Shown here: positions 1 through 10,270 of the stretch, in pieces | Position numbering within the stretch: the first letter of the stretch is position 1 | How the letters are laid out: every line of letters begins with the position of its first letter | From: Diphasiastrum complanatum | Lineage: Eukaryota > Streptophyta > Lycopodiopsida > Lycopodiales > Lycopodiaceae | Assembly (NCBI GenBank): GCA_029204225.1 | Contig: MU836429.1 | Location: forward strand, 1-29,186 | Direction of reading: 5' to 3' | DNA length: 29,186 bases | Made by a program: the position numbers and the translations under genes | The notes under the pieces: generated by a model | What the model saw: only the letters and a program-made list of their open reading frames with translations | Database searches by the model: none | What the model was told of the DNA's origin: nothing

Positions 1-807
1 GGATTCTAAATCACACTTAATCATTAAAAGACATTGGAGTGTATGTCGAACACAACTCATGAAATATAAGAATCATTTTAAAATCTTTTTTCCAAGGAAA
101 ATTGTTGGATCTTAAAAATATTCTTTCAGTTTGATTTTTAACATAAATATGAGCTATCCAAACTATGTGATCAATCAAGTAATTATAGACAGAAGGCATA
201 CCAAAACCATTTCAATATCTATCTTCAACTACATGAACATCTATGCAATCATCTAGAATAAAATCTAGAGATTATAGAGTTCTGCTGAAATCCCAACTAA
301 ATTAAGTAGTTGTTCTTGATGTTTGTTAAACTTTGTCATCCAATATGAGCTCACTGGGAAACAAACAATAACTTAGAGTCTATTTCCTATTCGAGAAATA
401 CTCTACAACAAGATTTTTCTATATTCTATGCACATAACTTTTACTAATGAATCTTGATGACTCACAAATTATGTGTCTTATAAACAATATATATTAAAAC
501 AAACAATTCTTAGTGAAGCCTCTTCACACTGTTCTCTTGAACAATTAGCTTTATTCAAGAGTAAACCAACTACTCAAGTTAATTGCTAATGATTCAAAAA
601 TCTCAAATGTCTAGATGTAGGCCAACTAGTATAACACCACATTAAGAACCTCTTCTAAACCATCAGTAAGTTAATAAATTATCCTTTCACATACAAAGGA
701 CCATTAATCTACAAGTAATTGTTTCGAAGATTACTTTTTCACATGTCTATGTTCATTGCCCAATTTACAATTCTAGCCTATGCCAAAAGCAAAATTCTTT
801 CAATGTT
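1..807. other. AT-rich intergenic DNA, nothing recognised
   Basis: This stretch is AT-rich and dense in stops in all frames. The longest open frame is 60 codons on the minus strand (17-199) and resembles no family I know. I see no tRNA, LTR end, inverted repeat or tandem repeat. It is the left flank of the Copia insertion that starts at 813, and may be an unrecognisably old transposon remnant. Confidence 0.5.
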
Positions 808-812
808 GAAGC
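808..812. repeat. Target-site duplication GAAGC, left copy
   Basis: GAAGC here matches GAAGC at 7320-7324, directly outside the two LTRs of the 813-7319 element. Five bases is the usual duplication length for Copia integrases, so this is a single intact insertion and not a recombinant. Confidence 0.8.
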
Positions 813-1453
813 TGTGAGAAATATCAACTAGTTTAGTCATATTTTGGTTAATTGTCAATATTAGGCCAATATGCATTTTAGACTTAGAGATAAACTTTAT
901 GAAAGTTATTTTAGTCTAAGTTCATTTGAATTACAACTTTTGGAAAGTGTGGGAAAGTTAGAAGGTCAAGTTTGGAAGACAAATTTTAGTGTTTGGTTCA
1001 TTGAATCTAGTCCATATTTTTAGTAGGTTTTTTAATCTAGAAGTTTCTAAGGAGGAAAACCAAATTCAAAAGAGGTCATGGATCTGCTATAAATAGATGT
1101 ACACATGTGGGAAGAGAATCACTCTCTCTCTCTCATGCTTATACATGAGTTCTCTGTGGGTTTATATATCCATTTTTGCACTATAGTGTTGATAATATGC
1201 AATCTTGTGTGTAGAATGCAATTTTATGTTATGTATTGGATCCACACGTGTGAAATACAGTACCTTACTGTTATTGTACTGACAGTTCATTTTATCATAT
1301 ATTTGATGTTTGATCAAGATCTTATTGAGTTTACATCACTAATGTGTAGTTGATGTTAGATTTCTACATTATCAATGTTGCTAGATGTGTTGACATTCAT
1401 AACCAAAGATTAAGGGGAACTAATTGGATCTTAGTGATTCATATTTCTTCACA
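813..1453 (+). repeat. 5' LTR of the gag-only Copia element
   Basis: It begins TGTGAGAAAT and ends TTCTTCACA, giving the TG...CA termini of an LTR. It aligns over its full length with 6629-7319. The right boundary is fixed by the PBS that starts at the next base. A TATAAATA box lies at 1088-1095, with a short CT run just after it. Confidence 0.88.
1088..1095 (+). promoter_or_regulatory. TATA box of the 5' LTR
   Basis: TATAAATA is conserved in the other LTR at 6899-6906. It sits about 275 bp into the LTR and would start transcription close to the CT run near 1120. Confidence 0.6.
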
Positions 1454-1465
1454 TGGTATCAGAGC
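1454..1465 (+). other. Primer binding site (initiator Met-tRNA)
   Basis: TGGTATCAGAGC directly abuts the LTR end at 1453. It is the standard plant Copia/Gypsy primer binding site, complementary to the 3' end of initiator Met-tRNA. Confidence 0.88.
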
Positions 1466-2053
1466 TTTTGGTGCAGGTTATTGAAGGATAAGCCATCTTT
1501 AGCTAGGATTTGGAGGAGTTACCAATTCTAGAGTGTGCTAGATTGATATCTACTAAAAAATCAAGCATTTTTCATGTGTAGAATTGATTTTTTGTAAATC
1601 AAAACTCAATATAGGGTTGTGATCTTGAAGTAGGCCGATTTCACACTTCACTTATTGGATTTGGGTGACTTTAATTGCATTAGAAAAGTCTCTTGAAGGC
1701 TACAAGATTCTATATCAAGTTTGTAGCATTCGCATGTAGAATCTACAAGATTCAAGTTTTTGTACTTTTGTCAAACCCTAAATTTGTTTGGATATCTTAT
1801 GTTTAAGGTTGCTGGAATTTTAAGAGTGTGTTTCAAGTTTATAAAGTACAAAAGTTCATGATATTATAGGTTAGATCATGTGTTGATCAAGTATCTTCCA
1901 TTCTATGTGTTGATTTTGCTAGGTTTTGGTGCAAGAAAGAGATTTTGTGAGATTCCATATCTTTGTGATTTCTTCTTGATTTCATTTTTTGACATTCAAG
2001 AGAGTGCCTTGTGCATTGGAACAAGTTGAAAGAGAAGATCAGGTCATTGCAAT
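1466..2053 (+). other. Untranslated leader of the Copia element
   Basis: About 590 bp lie between the PBS and the gag start. There is no open frame and no motif I recognise. The length is ordinary for a retrotransposon leader, where packaging signals usually lie. Confidence 0.5.
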
Positions 2054-3305
2054 ATGGCAACCACAAGTGGAGGCTTTAGTTGGAAAGCAATGATAAGCTT
2101 ACCTCGAGCAACTATTCTACTTGGAAGGTGAGAATGGAGTCTCTCCTTGAGATGAATGAGTTGTTGGACATTGTTGTAGGAGTGGAACAAAGGCCCTTGG
2201 CACAACAAGATCAAATGAGGTATGACAAGAGAGCTAAAAGAGCTCTACACATGATAAAGATGAATGTTACCAATGAGCTTCTCAAGGAAGTTGGCAAGTG
2301 CACATTATCTTTTGAGGCTTGGGAAGCTTTGAAGCAGCTTTATGAATCCAACTCTACATCGAGTAATTACTCTTAGAAGGCAAATCTTTCAAAGCATGCA
2401 AAAGAAGGAAGAGAGTGCTCATGCTTTTGTGTTGAGAGTTAAATCATTTAACGATGGGGTAGCATGTATTGATGAGAGCATTAAGGAGGTAGAACTTGTT
2501 CAAGTTGTTCTGAATGGCTTGTTGGATAGTCATGCTAACCTTGTTCAAAGCTTTGCTATTCAAAGAACCTTTCCAAGCATTGTGGATTTGCAAGAGATTT
2601 TGATGAATGAGGAGTTTAGTCATCAAGCAAGAGGTGGATCTACATCAACATCTCATTATGAAGAGGAGGCTATGTTCATCAAAGGCAATTCAAGGGCAAA
2701 GGTAAAAGCAAATGGTCTAAAATGGCAAGATCAAGGTGAGACTTCTTCTTTTGGCAAGAAGAAAGATAAAATGCTATTATTGCCACATGAAAGGACATTT
2801 TGCTAATGAATGTTTGAAGAAGCAAAAGATGAAGGTAGCAAGCAAATCAACTTTACTACTAATGAATGAGGATCTAGGTGGTTGTTATTCTCTTTTGATG
2901 TGTTCTTCAAGTCCAATATCAAGTGAAGGTGACAAAGATTCATGGTGGATTGATAGTGGAGCTAGTTCACACATGACTAGTCACAAGGAGTTCTTTACTT
3001 CTTTGGTCACTTATGATGGAGCCAAGAAAGTGATTCACATTGCCAATGGTGGTAAGTGTGTGATTGAAGGTATTGGTTCAATTCTTATTTGTCTTTCTAC
3101 TAATAGGAAAGCAAGACTTGATGGTGTTCTTTACATTCCTTCACTTTCAAAGAATTTGCTAAGTGTTGGTCATATGATAGAGAAAGGATACATGGTAAAG
3201 TTTGGTGGTGATGCTTGTTTTTACAAAGGAAGAAATCTTGGTTGCGGGGCAAGAGACAAGGTAGACTTTTCAAGCTTGATGCTTTTGTTATGGCTAACAA
3301 AATAA
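2054..3305 (+). pseudogene. Broken Copia gag-protease
   Basis: Gag would form the particle that packages element RNA, and the protease would process it. The likely start is the ATG at 2054, which is one base out of frame with the rest. The reading then runs 2080-2376 (DUF4219/UBN2-type gag, with the motif SNYSTWKVRM near its start), moves to another frame for 2377-2760 (rest of UBN2), and moves again at about 2770. The third frame holds a CCHC zinc knuckle (C-x2-C-x4-H-x4-C, about 2776-2817) and the aspartic protease motif WWIDSGASSHMT at about 2943. It ends at a stop after 3305, just before the point where the GAG-pre-integrase domain would begin. With at least three frame breaks it cannot make Gag. 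Confidence 0.85.
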
Positions 3306-4333
3306 TGGAATGGAAAAGGAGATTGGTCTCAAACTTTCCAAAGTTCTCTTTTAGCATTAATAAGATTTGGTGGATCTTATGCAAAGTCTAACAAGCTTCC
3401 TTATGCTAGATCTAGGTCAAGATCTAATATGCTTCTTGGAGGATGTTCATCTTTGTGCCAACTTGGCTAGCTATGAGGATAATGATGGGTTTTTCAATGG
3501 CTCTTTATGGCAAGTTCAAGCATGCAAAAAAGAGAGTACTTCATTCATCCTTATGTTGAAGGTACTAATGATTTTTTTCATGGCTTCTAATGTTTTTGAG
3601 GGTTTCTACTTCTTATGAGTGCAATCATTAAATTGGAGTCTTGTAAGGAAATGGCAATGGAAGATTGGTTTTTGGGAAGATCCAAGGCATGGATCTCACA
3701 TCTCTTCATCAACTCAAAGGATTCTATGATTATGGATTGATCAACTCATGATCGAGATGGCAAAAGGTTGGTTGGAGGAAGACTACATGGAGCAAAATCG
3801 AGAGGCAATTTCTTCAAGGCAAGGGAGACCTCATTGGTGTAGATTTTTGAGGTTTGTTATGAAATCAAGAGGGCTGGATTTATTAGGTTTGATTCTCATC
3901 TTCACCTACTCTACTTCATGTTGGATGAAAAGTTTGGAATCTATCTTTTGCTTTATGATGGTGGCATTGCTTTCACTAACCTTTGTGGAAATTCAAAATC
4001 AAGCATTGATGAGGTCTTGTTGGATCTAAATCATATTTTTGAGAGGGATATTTCCAGAGGTTCAGGTATGAAGATATTTATATCTTTGATGTTCAAGAGG
4101 AAAGATCAAGAGGTTGATCTCAAAAGGCTTCAACAATACAAAAGGAAAGGTGGCAATGTGGAGCTAGTCAAGAGCATCAAAGGAGGGTCCAAATGGCAAA
4201 GATCTTTTGGATCTGTTTTTGCAAGTGTTTGAAAACTCAAGTAAGGTCAAAGTAACAACAAAGAAGTGTTGTTCAAGTTTAATTTACTTGTTCTATCTCA
4301 TGTTTGAGCAATTTATGTGAACGTGTGCAAATT
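3306..4333 (+). other. Unrecognised interior of the gag-only Copia element
   Basis: The first few dozen bases still resemble the start of a GAG-pre-integrase segment (a KLDAF-like run in another frame). After that I see no integrase or polymerase motif. Open frames at 3367-3618, 3748-4029 and 3918-4232 are short and match nothing I know. This may be pol sequence decayed beyond recognition, or unrelated sequence that replaced pol. Confidence 0.5.
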
Positions 4334-4359
4334 GTCAAGATCATTAGGAAAAATTAGAA

Positions 4360-4376
4360 CTCAAAATGGGCCCTTT
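4360..4376 (+). repeat. Perfect core of the left terminal inverted repeat
   Basis: CTCAAAATGGGCCCTTT is the exact reverse complement of 5885-5901. The homology continues outward to 4339, with two small gaps, and a few bases inward. Confidence 0.8.
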
Positions 4377-4385
4377 GTCAAGATG

Positions 4386-4406
4386 TTTTTTTTTTTTTTT
4401 TTTTTT
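4386..4406. repeat. Poly(T) run
   Basis: Twenty-one consecutive T lie just inside the left inverted repeat of the nested element. The right end has no matching A run, so this is probably a local slippage product. Confidence 0.9.
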
Positions 4407-4683
4407 GACTTCGCACGCTTCAACGCTTATGTGTGCTAATCAATAGTGTCCCTCTGTGACGAACTGTAATAGTGGTTGATGGACGAAAATTGTTTTTGCC
4501 TTTCCTCGCCAAATTTTTGTGATTTTCAAAAATCCCCAAAGGGCAGAAAAAATGATTGTGATTGGACCATAGTTACTGCCCGAATACTCTTTTGCTGCCC
4601 ACATTTGTACACTCGAGGTCGATTTGACATCAATAGTCCATAAATTGTAGCTAACTAATCCTTGTAGTTTAGGAATTTCTTGT

Positions 4684-4818
4684 CATTCTTAGGTATATCT
4701 CTCATTTCTTCATTCTCTCTGTTCTTAGCTTCCATAGACATATTTGGAATTGTCATTCATAGGTATATCTCTCATTCTCTTCATTCTCTCGCGTTCTCAA
4801 CTTGCGTAGACATATTTT
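4684..4818 (+). repeat. Imperfect tandem duplication of about 70 bp
   Basis: CATTCTTAGGTATATCTCTC... at 4684 and CATTCATAGGTATATCTCTC... at 4755 run in parallel to TAGACATATTT, with a few substitutions and short indels. The pair lies directly upstream of the reading frame of the nested element, where a promoter or 5' UTR would be. Confidence 0.75.
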
Positions 4819-4824
4819 AAACTA

Positions 4825-5728
4825 ATGGCTACACATAATCAAAGACCAAGAGGAACCATTGATGTAATTAATATGTGCAATGAAAAAAATGTAGAAGATC
4901 AATAGATACCAAGAATATATCATAAATATCAATGGATCTTGATGCAGTCATTCCTCAAAAGGCTCTTTCCGAAAAAGAAAAAGATCAGATAGCATATATA
5001 GAAGCTCTCGGAAAGGTAGGATAATGGATTTCAAAGTATCAGTTGCTATCACGGAAGTTTTAGTTCAGCGTGCTTATCTTCACAAAGAGCTGAACATTCA
5101 AGATTTGAATCCAAATGATAGAAGAAAATGCAATTGTAAGTATATGATTAGTATGTACATATCCAGATTAAATTTCTTTAGTATTAGCATTTTCTTTATA
5201 TTAAAATTTTCTTACGATATTTTTGTTGGTTTTGCAGATTTGTATCCATCAAATTTCGTTGAATGGCAATTAGTTCAATCGATTGCAGGAATAATTGATG
5301 TCATACATTCTGATATCAGTATTTTACAATATAAATGTCATTATTTAAAATCCCTTTTAGAGTCAGGAGTGTGTTTTTATGATCACACCTATATTCAAGA
5401 TAAAAATAGTTTAGTGGGTAGATTAGAGCGACATCCTCTACCAGATTTTTCGAGTGAGGAATGGATTTATCTAGATTCAGCAATTTCAGAAAGTTTTTGA
5501 TCTAGACTTTATATGGATATTCAGAGTATATTAAAATGTAGCATTGGTTCAAAAAACAATAGATCAAGTTGGTATTTACCTTTTTCTATTTTTGTTGATT
5601 TGTTTTCCAAATGCAATGTTTCGACGATGAAAACAATGTTTATTCGTAAGGACTTGAGTGATGAAATAATCGCCAAGTTGTTGGATGACGGTTGGGGTAC
5701 GAAACAAAATCAGCAAGTTGGCATGTAG
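4825..5728 (+). CDS. Unidentified, interrupted gene-like frame in the nested element
   Basis: I do not recognise this protein. An ATG at 4825 opens 26 codons and an ATG at 4932 opens 30 codons. Then one frame runs 5024-5728, broken only by a TGA at 5498-5500. Within it 5136-5237 looks like an intron: GTAAGTATATG donor, T-rich tract and TTTTGCAG acceptor, 102 bp. The length is a multiple of three, so the frame is open with or without splicing. The visible product is rich in hydrophobic and acidic residues with no motif I can name. It could be a host gene fragment captured by the transposon or a decayed element gene. The in-frame stop and the upstream frame changes suggest it is no longer functional. 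Confidence 0.35.
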
Positions 5729-5884
5729 AGAAGGTTATTACATTTCATGCTTAACTAACTAATGCCTGAAGTTAACCATATTAGTTTAAACGACGGGCAA
5801 GGCTGGCAACTCGGAAAACGAAGACCAAAAGTTACCGGTTCACATTCTCTCTCTACGTAACCTCTCTCTAAAGTAAAATGTCTT

Positions 5885-5901
5885 AAAGGGCCCATTTTGA
5901 G
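5885..5901 (-). repeat. Perfect core of the right terminal inverted repeat
   Basis: AAAGGGCCCATTTTGAG is the reverse complement of 4360-4376. The repeat extends outward to 5921, next to the GTCAA copy at 5922-5926. Confidence 0.8.
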
Positions 5902-5926
5902 CCCATATTTCCCTAATGATGGTCAA

Positions 5927-6618
5927 ACTAGTTAAATTGTTTTACATCAATTTGATGTTGAAGTTGTACTAGCATTCTTGGCTAGTTTTGCTCATGGAAA
6001 TGAAGCTATTGAAGGTTCATTATATCACTCATTCATGCCGAAGTTCTCAAGGTTTGAACTATGTGGGTGCCAATGCTTGGAGATTGTCAATTTTTGGTGA
6101 ATCTATGGTCATTTTCTTTTGTCAAGTGGATCTTGAAGAAGGACTAGTGCTACCAACTAGTTATATGGAGCCATATGGAGATGGATTAGCATCATTGTTG
6201 TACTCTCTTACTCATGGATTTTCAAGGTTTGATGGTTTCTTGTGGCAAAGATGGAGATGGAGGCTCATTCATGGAGTTTTATGGTGGAGACATATCAAGA
6301 AAGGACAAAGATGGAGGAGACAAGCAAGCAAGTGGTCATCACTCATATAATGATTGGTTGCTATTATTTCCAGAGAGTTCAAAGTCGGACGCATGGAGGA
6401 ATCATTGCATTTACATTCTATTTGGTTTTTCATGTTCTAGTTACATCTTGACATGTAAAATTGATGTAAGAGGTAGTGAAACATCCAATGTGGACACTAT
6501 TCTCTATATCAATTATGGAAGCTATTTTATAACCTTAGAAAGGAGGTCTATACTTAGGATGAAGATCATTCTAAAGTTGGATCAAAGTAATATGGTTCAA
6601 ACTATGCCAAAACTAGTT
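5927..6618 (+). other. Unrecognised 3' interior of the gag-only Copia element
   Basis: Short overlapping open frames (5988-6350, 6214-6633) show no RNase H or other Pol signature. The segment ends in the purine tract before the 3' LTR. Confidence 0.45.
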
Positions 6619-6628
6619 GAAGAAGGAG
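6619..6628 (+). other. Polypurine tract
   Basis: GAAGAAGGAG lies immediately before the 3' LTR start (TGTGAGAAAT at 6629), where a plus-strand primer tract is expected. Confidence 0.75.
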
Positions 6629-6927
6629 TGTGAGAAATATCAACTAGTTTAGTCATATTTTGGTTAATTGTCAATATTAGGCCAATATGCATTTTAGACT
6701 TAGAGATAAACTTTATCAAAGTTATTTTAGTTTAAGTTCATTTGACTTTTGGAAATTGTGGGAAATTTAGAAAGTCGAGTTTGGAAGATTCAAATTTGAA
6801 TGTTTGGTTCATTGAATCTAGTCCATATTTTTAGTAGGATTTTTGATCTAGAAGTTTCTAAGGAGGGAAACTAAATTCAAAAGAGGTCATGGATCTGCTA
6901 TAAATAGATGTACACATGTGGGAAGAG

Positions 6928-6991
<64 letters not shown>

Positions 6992-7319
6992 CATTCATGC
7001 TTATACATGAGTTCTCTTTGGGTTCATATATCCATTTTTGCACTATAGTGTTGATAATAGGCAATCTTACGTGTAGAATACAATTTTATGTTATGTATTG
7101 GATCCACACATGTGAAATATAGTATCTTATTGTTATTGTATAGACAACAACTTCATTTTATCATATATTCGATGTTTGATCAAGATCTTATTGAGTTTAC
7201 ATCACTAATGTGTAGTTGATTGTAGATTTCTACATTGTCAATGTTGCTAGATGTGTTGACGTTCATAACCAAAGATTAAGGGGACCTAATTGGATCTTAG
7301 TGATTCATATTTCTTCAAA
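6629..7319 (+). repeat. 3' LTR of the gag-only Copia element
   Basis: It aligns with 813-1453 throughout but is 50 bp longer, mainly because of a CT/CA microsatellite at 6930-6990. The last two bases are AA where the 5' LTR has CA, so the terminal C has mutated. The boundary is fixed by the GAAGC duplication at 7320-7324. TATAAATA is conserved at 6899-6906. Confidence 0.88.
6930..6990. repeat. Compound (CT)n(CA)n microsatellite in the 3' LTR
   Basis: About 13 CT and 16 CA units replace the short CT run found at the same place in the 5' LTR (about 1121-1132). It lies 25-90 bp downstream of the TATA box, in the presumed transcript start region. Confidence 0.95.
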
Positions 7320-7324
7320 GAAGC
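7320..7324. repeat. Target-site duplication GAAGC, right copy
   Basis: This is identical to 808-812 and marks the right end of the Copia insertion. Confidence 0.8.
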
Positions 7325-7341
7325 TATCCATGTGGCATTTT

Positions 7342-7496
<155 letters not shown>

Positions 7497-7519
7497 GGTA
7501 TGTTTGTTGCTGACATGGA

Positions 7520-8600
7520 TATCCGGTTCTTTTCGCCATCTGCCAATGCACCATGCCAGGATTCGAGGAGAATTGGCTCAATGCATAGACTGGGAAAACC
7601 ATGTCAGGTCTGGTACAAATTGTAAGGTACATCAAACTACCGATTAGGTTATGGTATGGTATACCTTCCATCTTTTTTCTCTCCTCATCTGTATTCGGAC
7701 AGTCTTGTTTCGTTAATCTGGCTCCAACTATCATTGGTATGGCTTTTTCTCTGCTGTTCAACATTCACTACTGCTTCAGTACCTTTTCGGCGTATTTTGA
7801 CTGACTCAAATGCATTATTTCTCTGATTCAATCTCTTCTGATCTCCAATCCAAGACATTTTGTTGCTTCTCCCAGATCTGTGATTTCATAACTTGCAGAA
7901 ATCTGACGTTTCGTTTTCTTGATTAGTATCACAGAATTTCTTATCATCAAGGAGCCATCTACAAAAATAGTTAGAATCACAAACTTCTTCCTATTCTCTT
8001 TATATAGACATTACAATATGCTTGTGTAGGAGTGAGGAGACTTCAAAAGATTGTCGAGTTTTTTGTACCATGCTCGTGATGCCTGCTTCAAACCATAAAT
8101 GCATCGATGCAACCGACAAACATATTGTCAATTGTCGGGGTCTTCGTATCCTTCAGGCTGCTTCATGAAGATTTCTTCCTCTAGATCCCCATGGAGAAAG
8201 GCTGTTTTGAAATCAATCTGGTGTATCTCCAAATTGTATTGTGTTGCGTATGCAAGGAGCAGTCGAATGCTTGCCATTTTAACCATCGGTGAGTAGATAT
8301 CAAAGTAATCGATATCATACCTTTGCGTGTACCCCTTGGCGACAAGTCTGGCCTTGTAACGTCCGACAATGCCATCTGATTTGACTTTTCTCTTATAAAC
8401 CTTTCTAGTCGACGATATATTTATCTTCGAGCAGTGGTTCTAGTGTCCATGCCTTATTCTGCCTCATTGATTCGATATCTTCTGACATTGCTTGCTTCTA
8501 GAATTCTCTCTTTGGACTCTGGATATCTTCTTGGTAGGATTTCAGTTCTAATTCAAAATTTGCATCTTTGCTCCATTGAAGATTGTCAGTGTATCGATCT
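7520..8600 (-). pseudogene. Copia reverse transcriptase and RNase H remnant
   Basis: Typical Copia RT runs are readable in successive frames: [13 protein letters not shown] near 8350, [14 protein letters not shown] near 8220, YGLKQASRAWYKK near 8080, and NLIGSLMYLTICTRPD at the RT/RNase H connection near 7650. The active-site YVDD is FVDG here (7954-7965), losing the second catalytic aspartate. RNase H stops soon after a GMVHW motif. Frameshifts and stops separate the blocks, so this cannot yield an enzyme. Confidence 0.85.
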
Positions 8601-8666
8601 GGAGGTCTTCTTTGTTTTGTTGACCTTCTTGGTCCTGTCTGTCACTGCTGGTTCATGTCTTCTTCG

Positions 8667-9422
8667 TCAGGTTGATCTTCGGCGTTCTGATTTGAAGTTT
8701 GGCCTCAATCTCCCTCTTAAATTGGCAGAAGTGTGAAGATCCCATGGCTTTTTTCTTCCTTTTCCAGGAAATGAGGATTCGTCGAACTTCACATCTCTAC
8801 TCAACACAACTTTCTTCGAGGTTGGGTTGTAGAGTCTGTATAATTGTGATCCATTCGAGTATCCGACCATGACTATTTGCTCTGACTTTTTGTCGAGCTT
8901 GCTTCTATTTTCTTTTGGTATGTGCTTATATGCTGTACATCCGAATACACAAATATATGATAGATCAGATTTTTTGCCTATCCACATCTCATACGATGTC
9001 TTGCTTTTCAGGGTTGTCGTCATTGATCTGTTCTGCAGTTGTACTACTACAACTATTGCCTCAGCCCAAAATTGGCATGGCAATTGAGCATGTGCCATCA
9101 TGCATCTGATTCCTTCGATTAACGTCCTGTTTCTTCTTTCTGTGACACCATTATATTTGGGTGTGTATGTAAGAGTGAATTGATGCTCTGTTCCTTGTTC
9201 TTGGCAGAAGATTGAGAGCTCCTTGCTCTTGTACTCACCTCCATTGTCAGACCTGATGGTCTGTACCTTCTTCGAGGTGTGTCTCTTTGCGAATTTCATG
9301 AACTTCTTGAAAGATTCAAACACTTGGAACTTTTTCTTCAGATAATAAATTGTTGTCATCCGGTTGTAGTCATCACTGAACGCCAAGAAGTACCTCGATC
9401 TTGAGAGCGAATCGCCTTTCAT
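8667..9422 (-). pseudogene. Copia integrase core remnant
   Basis: An open frame of about 250 codons holds the catalytic domain. It shows a SDDYNR motif near the start (first Asp region), QTIRSDNGGEY (second Asp) and a TERRNRTLIEG motif (Glu), in the D,D-35-E arrangement. The C-terminal part shows the Copia VFGCTAY and LDKKSEQ blocks. It is the longest uninterrupted piece of this element, but neighbouring domains lie in other frames. Confidence 0.88.
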
Positions 9423-9449
9423 CGATCCACAAACATCTGAGTGGACGAG

Positions 9450-9872
9450 CTAAAGGACCTTTTTGGCTCTTCTTCCTTCATGCACAAATGGACTTCGATG
9501 TTGTTTTCCCTTTTTACAAGCTTCACAGAGGTCAATGTCGGGTCTGGATATCTTCAGACTTGTGACTATGTCTATTCTACTCATGTCGTAGAGGCTCCTC
9601 ATGTTCAGATGATACATTCTTCTTTTCCAGAGTCGATCTTCATTTTCAGATGCATTCAGTATGCTATCAAAATTATTGATGATCTTTGTTTGGTACATGT
9701 TGCCTTCTCTGGATCCAATAGTTGGCAGCTTGTTCGTTCTTACCTCGATCATTCGACATATATTGCCATCAAATAGAACTCGAATTCCAAGATCTACCAT
9801 CTTTGACACAAATAGGAGATCTCTTAGTGAGGGTACATAGAGTGCTTCTGGCAGCTCTACATGTCCCGACAA
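9450..9872 (-). pseudogene. Copia GAG-pre-integrase (zinc-binding) remnant
   Basis: About 140 codons carry the block LYVPSLRDLLFVSKM, a diverged HHCC module beginning RLWKRRMYHLNMRSL and the paired cysteines CEACKKGKQH. The first His of the usual W-H-x-R-x-x-H arrangement appears replaced (LWKRR). The frame ends just before the integrase core. Confidence 0.8.
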
Positions 9873-9908
9873 TGTTCGTAACTATAGAGTCCCGATGCCC
9901 TTGACATC

Positions 9909-10270
9909 CTATCGGCACCCATCACCTAGAATCACTGCTCTGTTGTCTTTGAGTTCTCTGTAGTTGATCAAGACTTTCTTGTTGTAGGTAATGTGTGAAG
10001 TTGCTCCCGAGTTGATGACTACATCGTAGTTTTGCTCTGCATAGCTTGTTAAAGCCTCATTGAATATTGTGAACACTTTGTCGCTCTTGTCTGCATTCTT
10101 CGACAACTCTGCAACATTGGCCTTTTCAACCTTGTTCTTTCTTTTTGGATTGAATATGCACTCATATGCAGAATGTCCCTTCTTCTTGTAGTGCATGCAA
10201 GGTATTGTTGAGTTGAACCATCATCTATTGGCTATGTGTCCCGGCTTGTGATAGTGATCACAGGAAGAAG
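9909..10270 (-). pseudogene. Copia zinc knuckles and protease remnant
   Basis: Two knuckle-like motifs lie near 10205-10262 and 10145-10200. In both the second cysteine is tyrosine (C-x2-Y-x4-H). The protease motif follows near 10010 as VINSGATSHIT: the catalytic Asp of DSGA is Asn. These changes would remove nucleic-acid binding by the knuckles and protease activity. Confidence 0.78.

Larger units (their letters stand above)
4339..5921. mobile_element. Nested inverted-repeat element, probable DNA transposon
   Basis: The outer ends are inverted copies over roughly 40-45 bp with small gaps. The perfect core is CTCAAAATGGGCCCTTT at 4360-4376, with its reverse complement at 5885-5901. The outer part reads ATCATTAGG at 4340-4348 against CCTAATGAT at 5912-5920. 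GTCAA flanks both ends (4334-4338 and 5922-5926), consistent with a 5-bp target duplication. The 1.58-kb insert interrupts the Copia interior, so it is younger than that insertion. No transposase is recognisable. TIR length fits a Mutator-like or foldback element, but MULEs normally duplicate about 9 bp, so the superfamily is open. Confidence 0.7.
813..7319 (+). mobile_element. Non-autonomous Copia-type LTR retrotransposon (gag-protease only)
   Basis: The element has two LTRs (813-1453 and 6629-7319), a PBS directly after the 5' LTR, a purine tract before the 3' LTR and a flanking 5-bp duplication. The interior encodes a broken Copia gag with a CCHC knuckle and a DSGA protease. After about residue 190 of the last frame the similarity stops, and I find no HHCC zinc finger, DDE integrase, YVDD reverse transcriptase or RNase H. 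Without the nested insertion at 4339-5921 the interior is only about 3.6 kb, short for an autonomous Copia element. This fits the gag-only (TR-GAG) class, which borrows Pol from relatives. By eye the LTRs differ at roughly 33 of 620 aligned positions, so the insertion is not recent. Confidence 0.85.
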
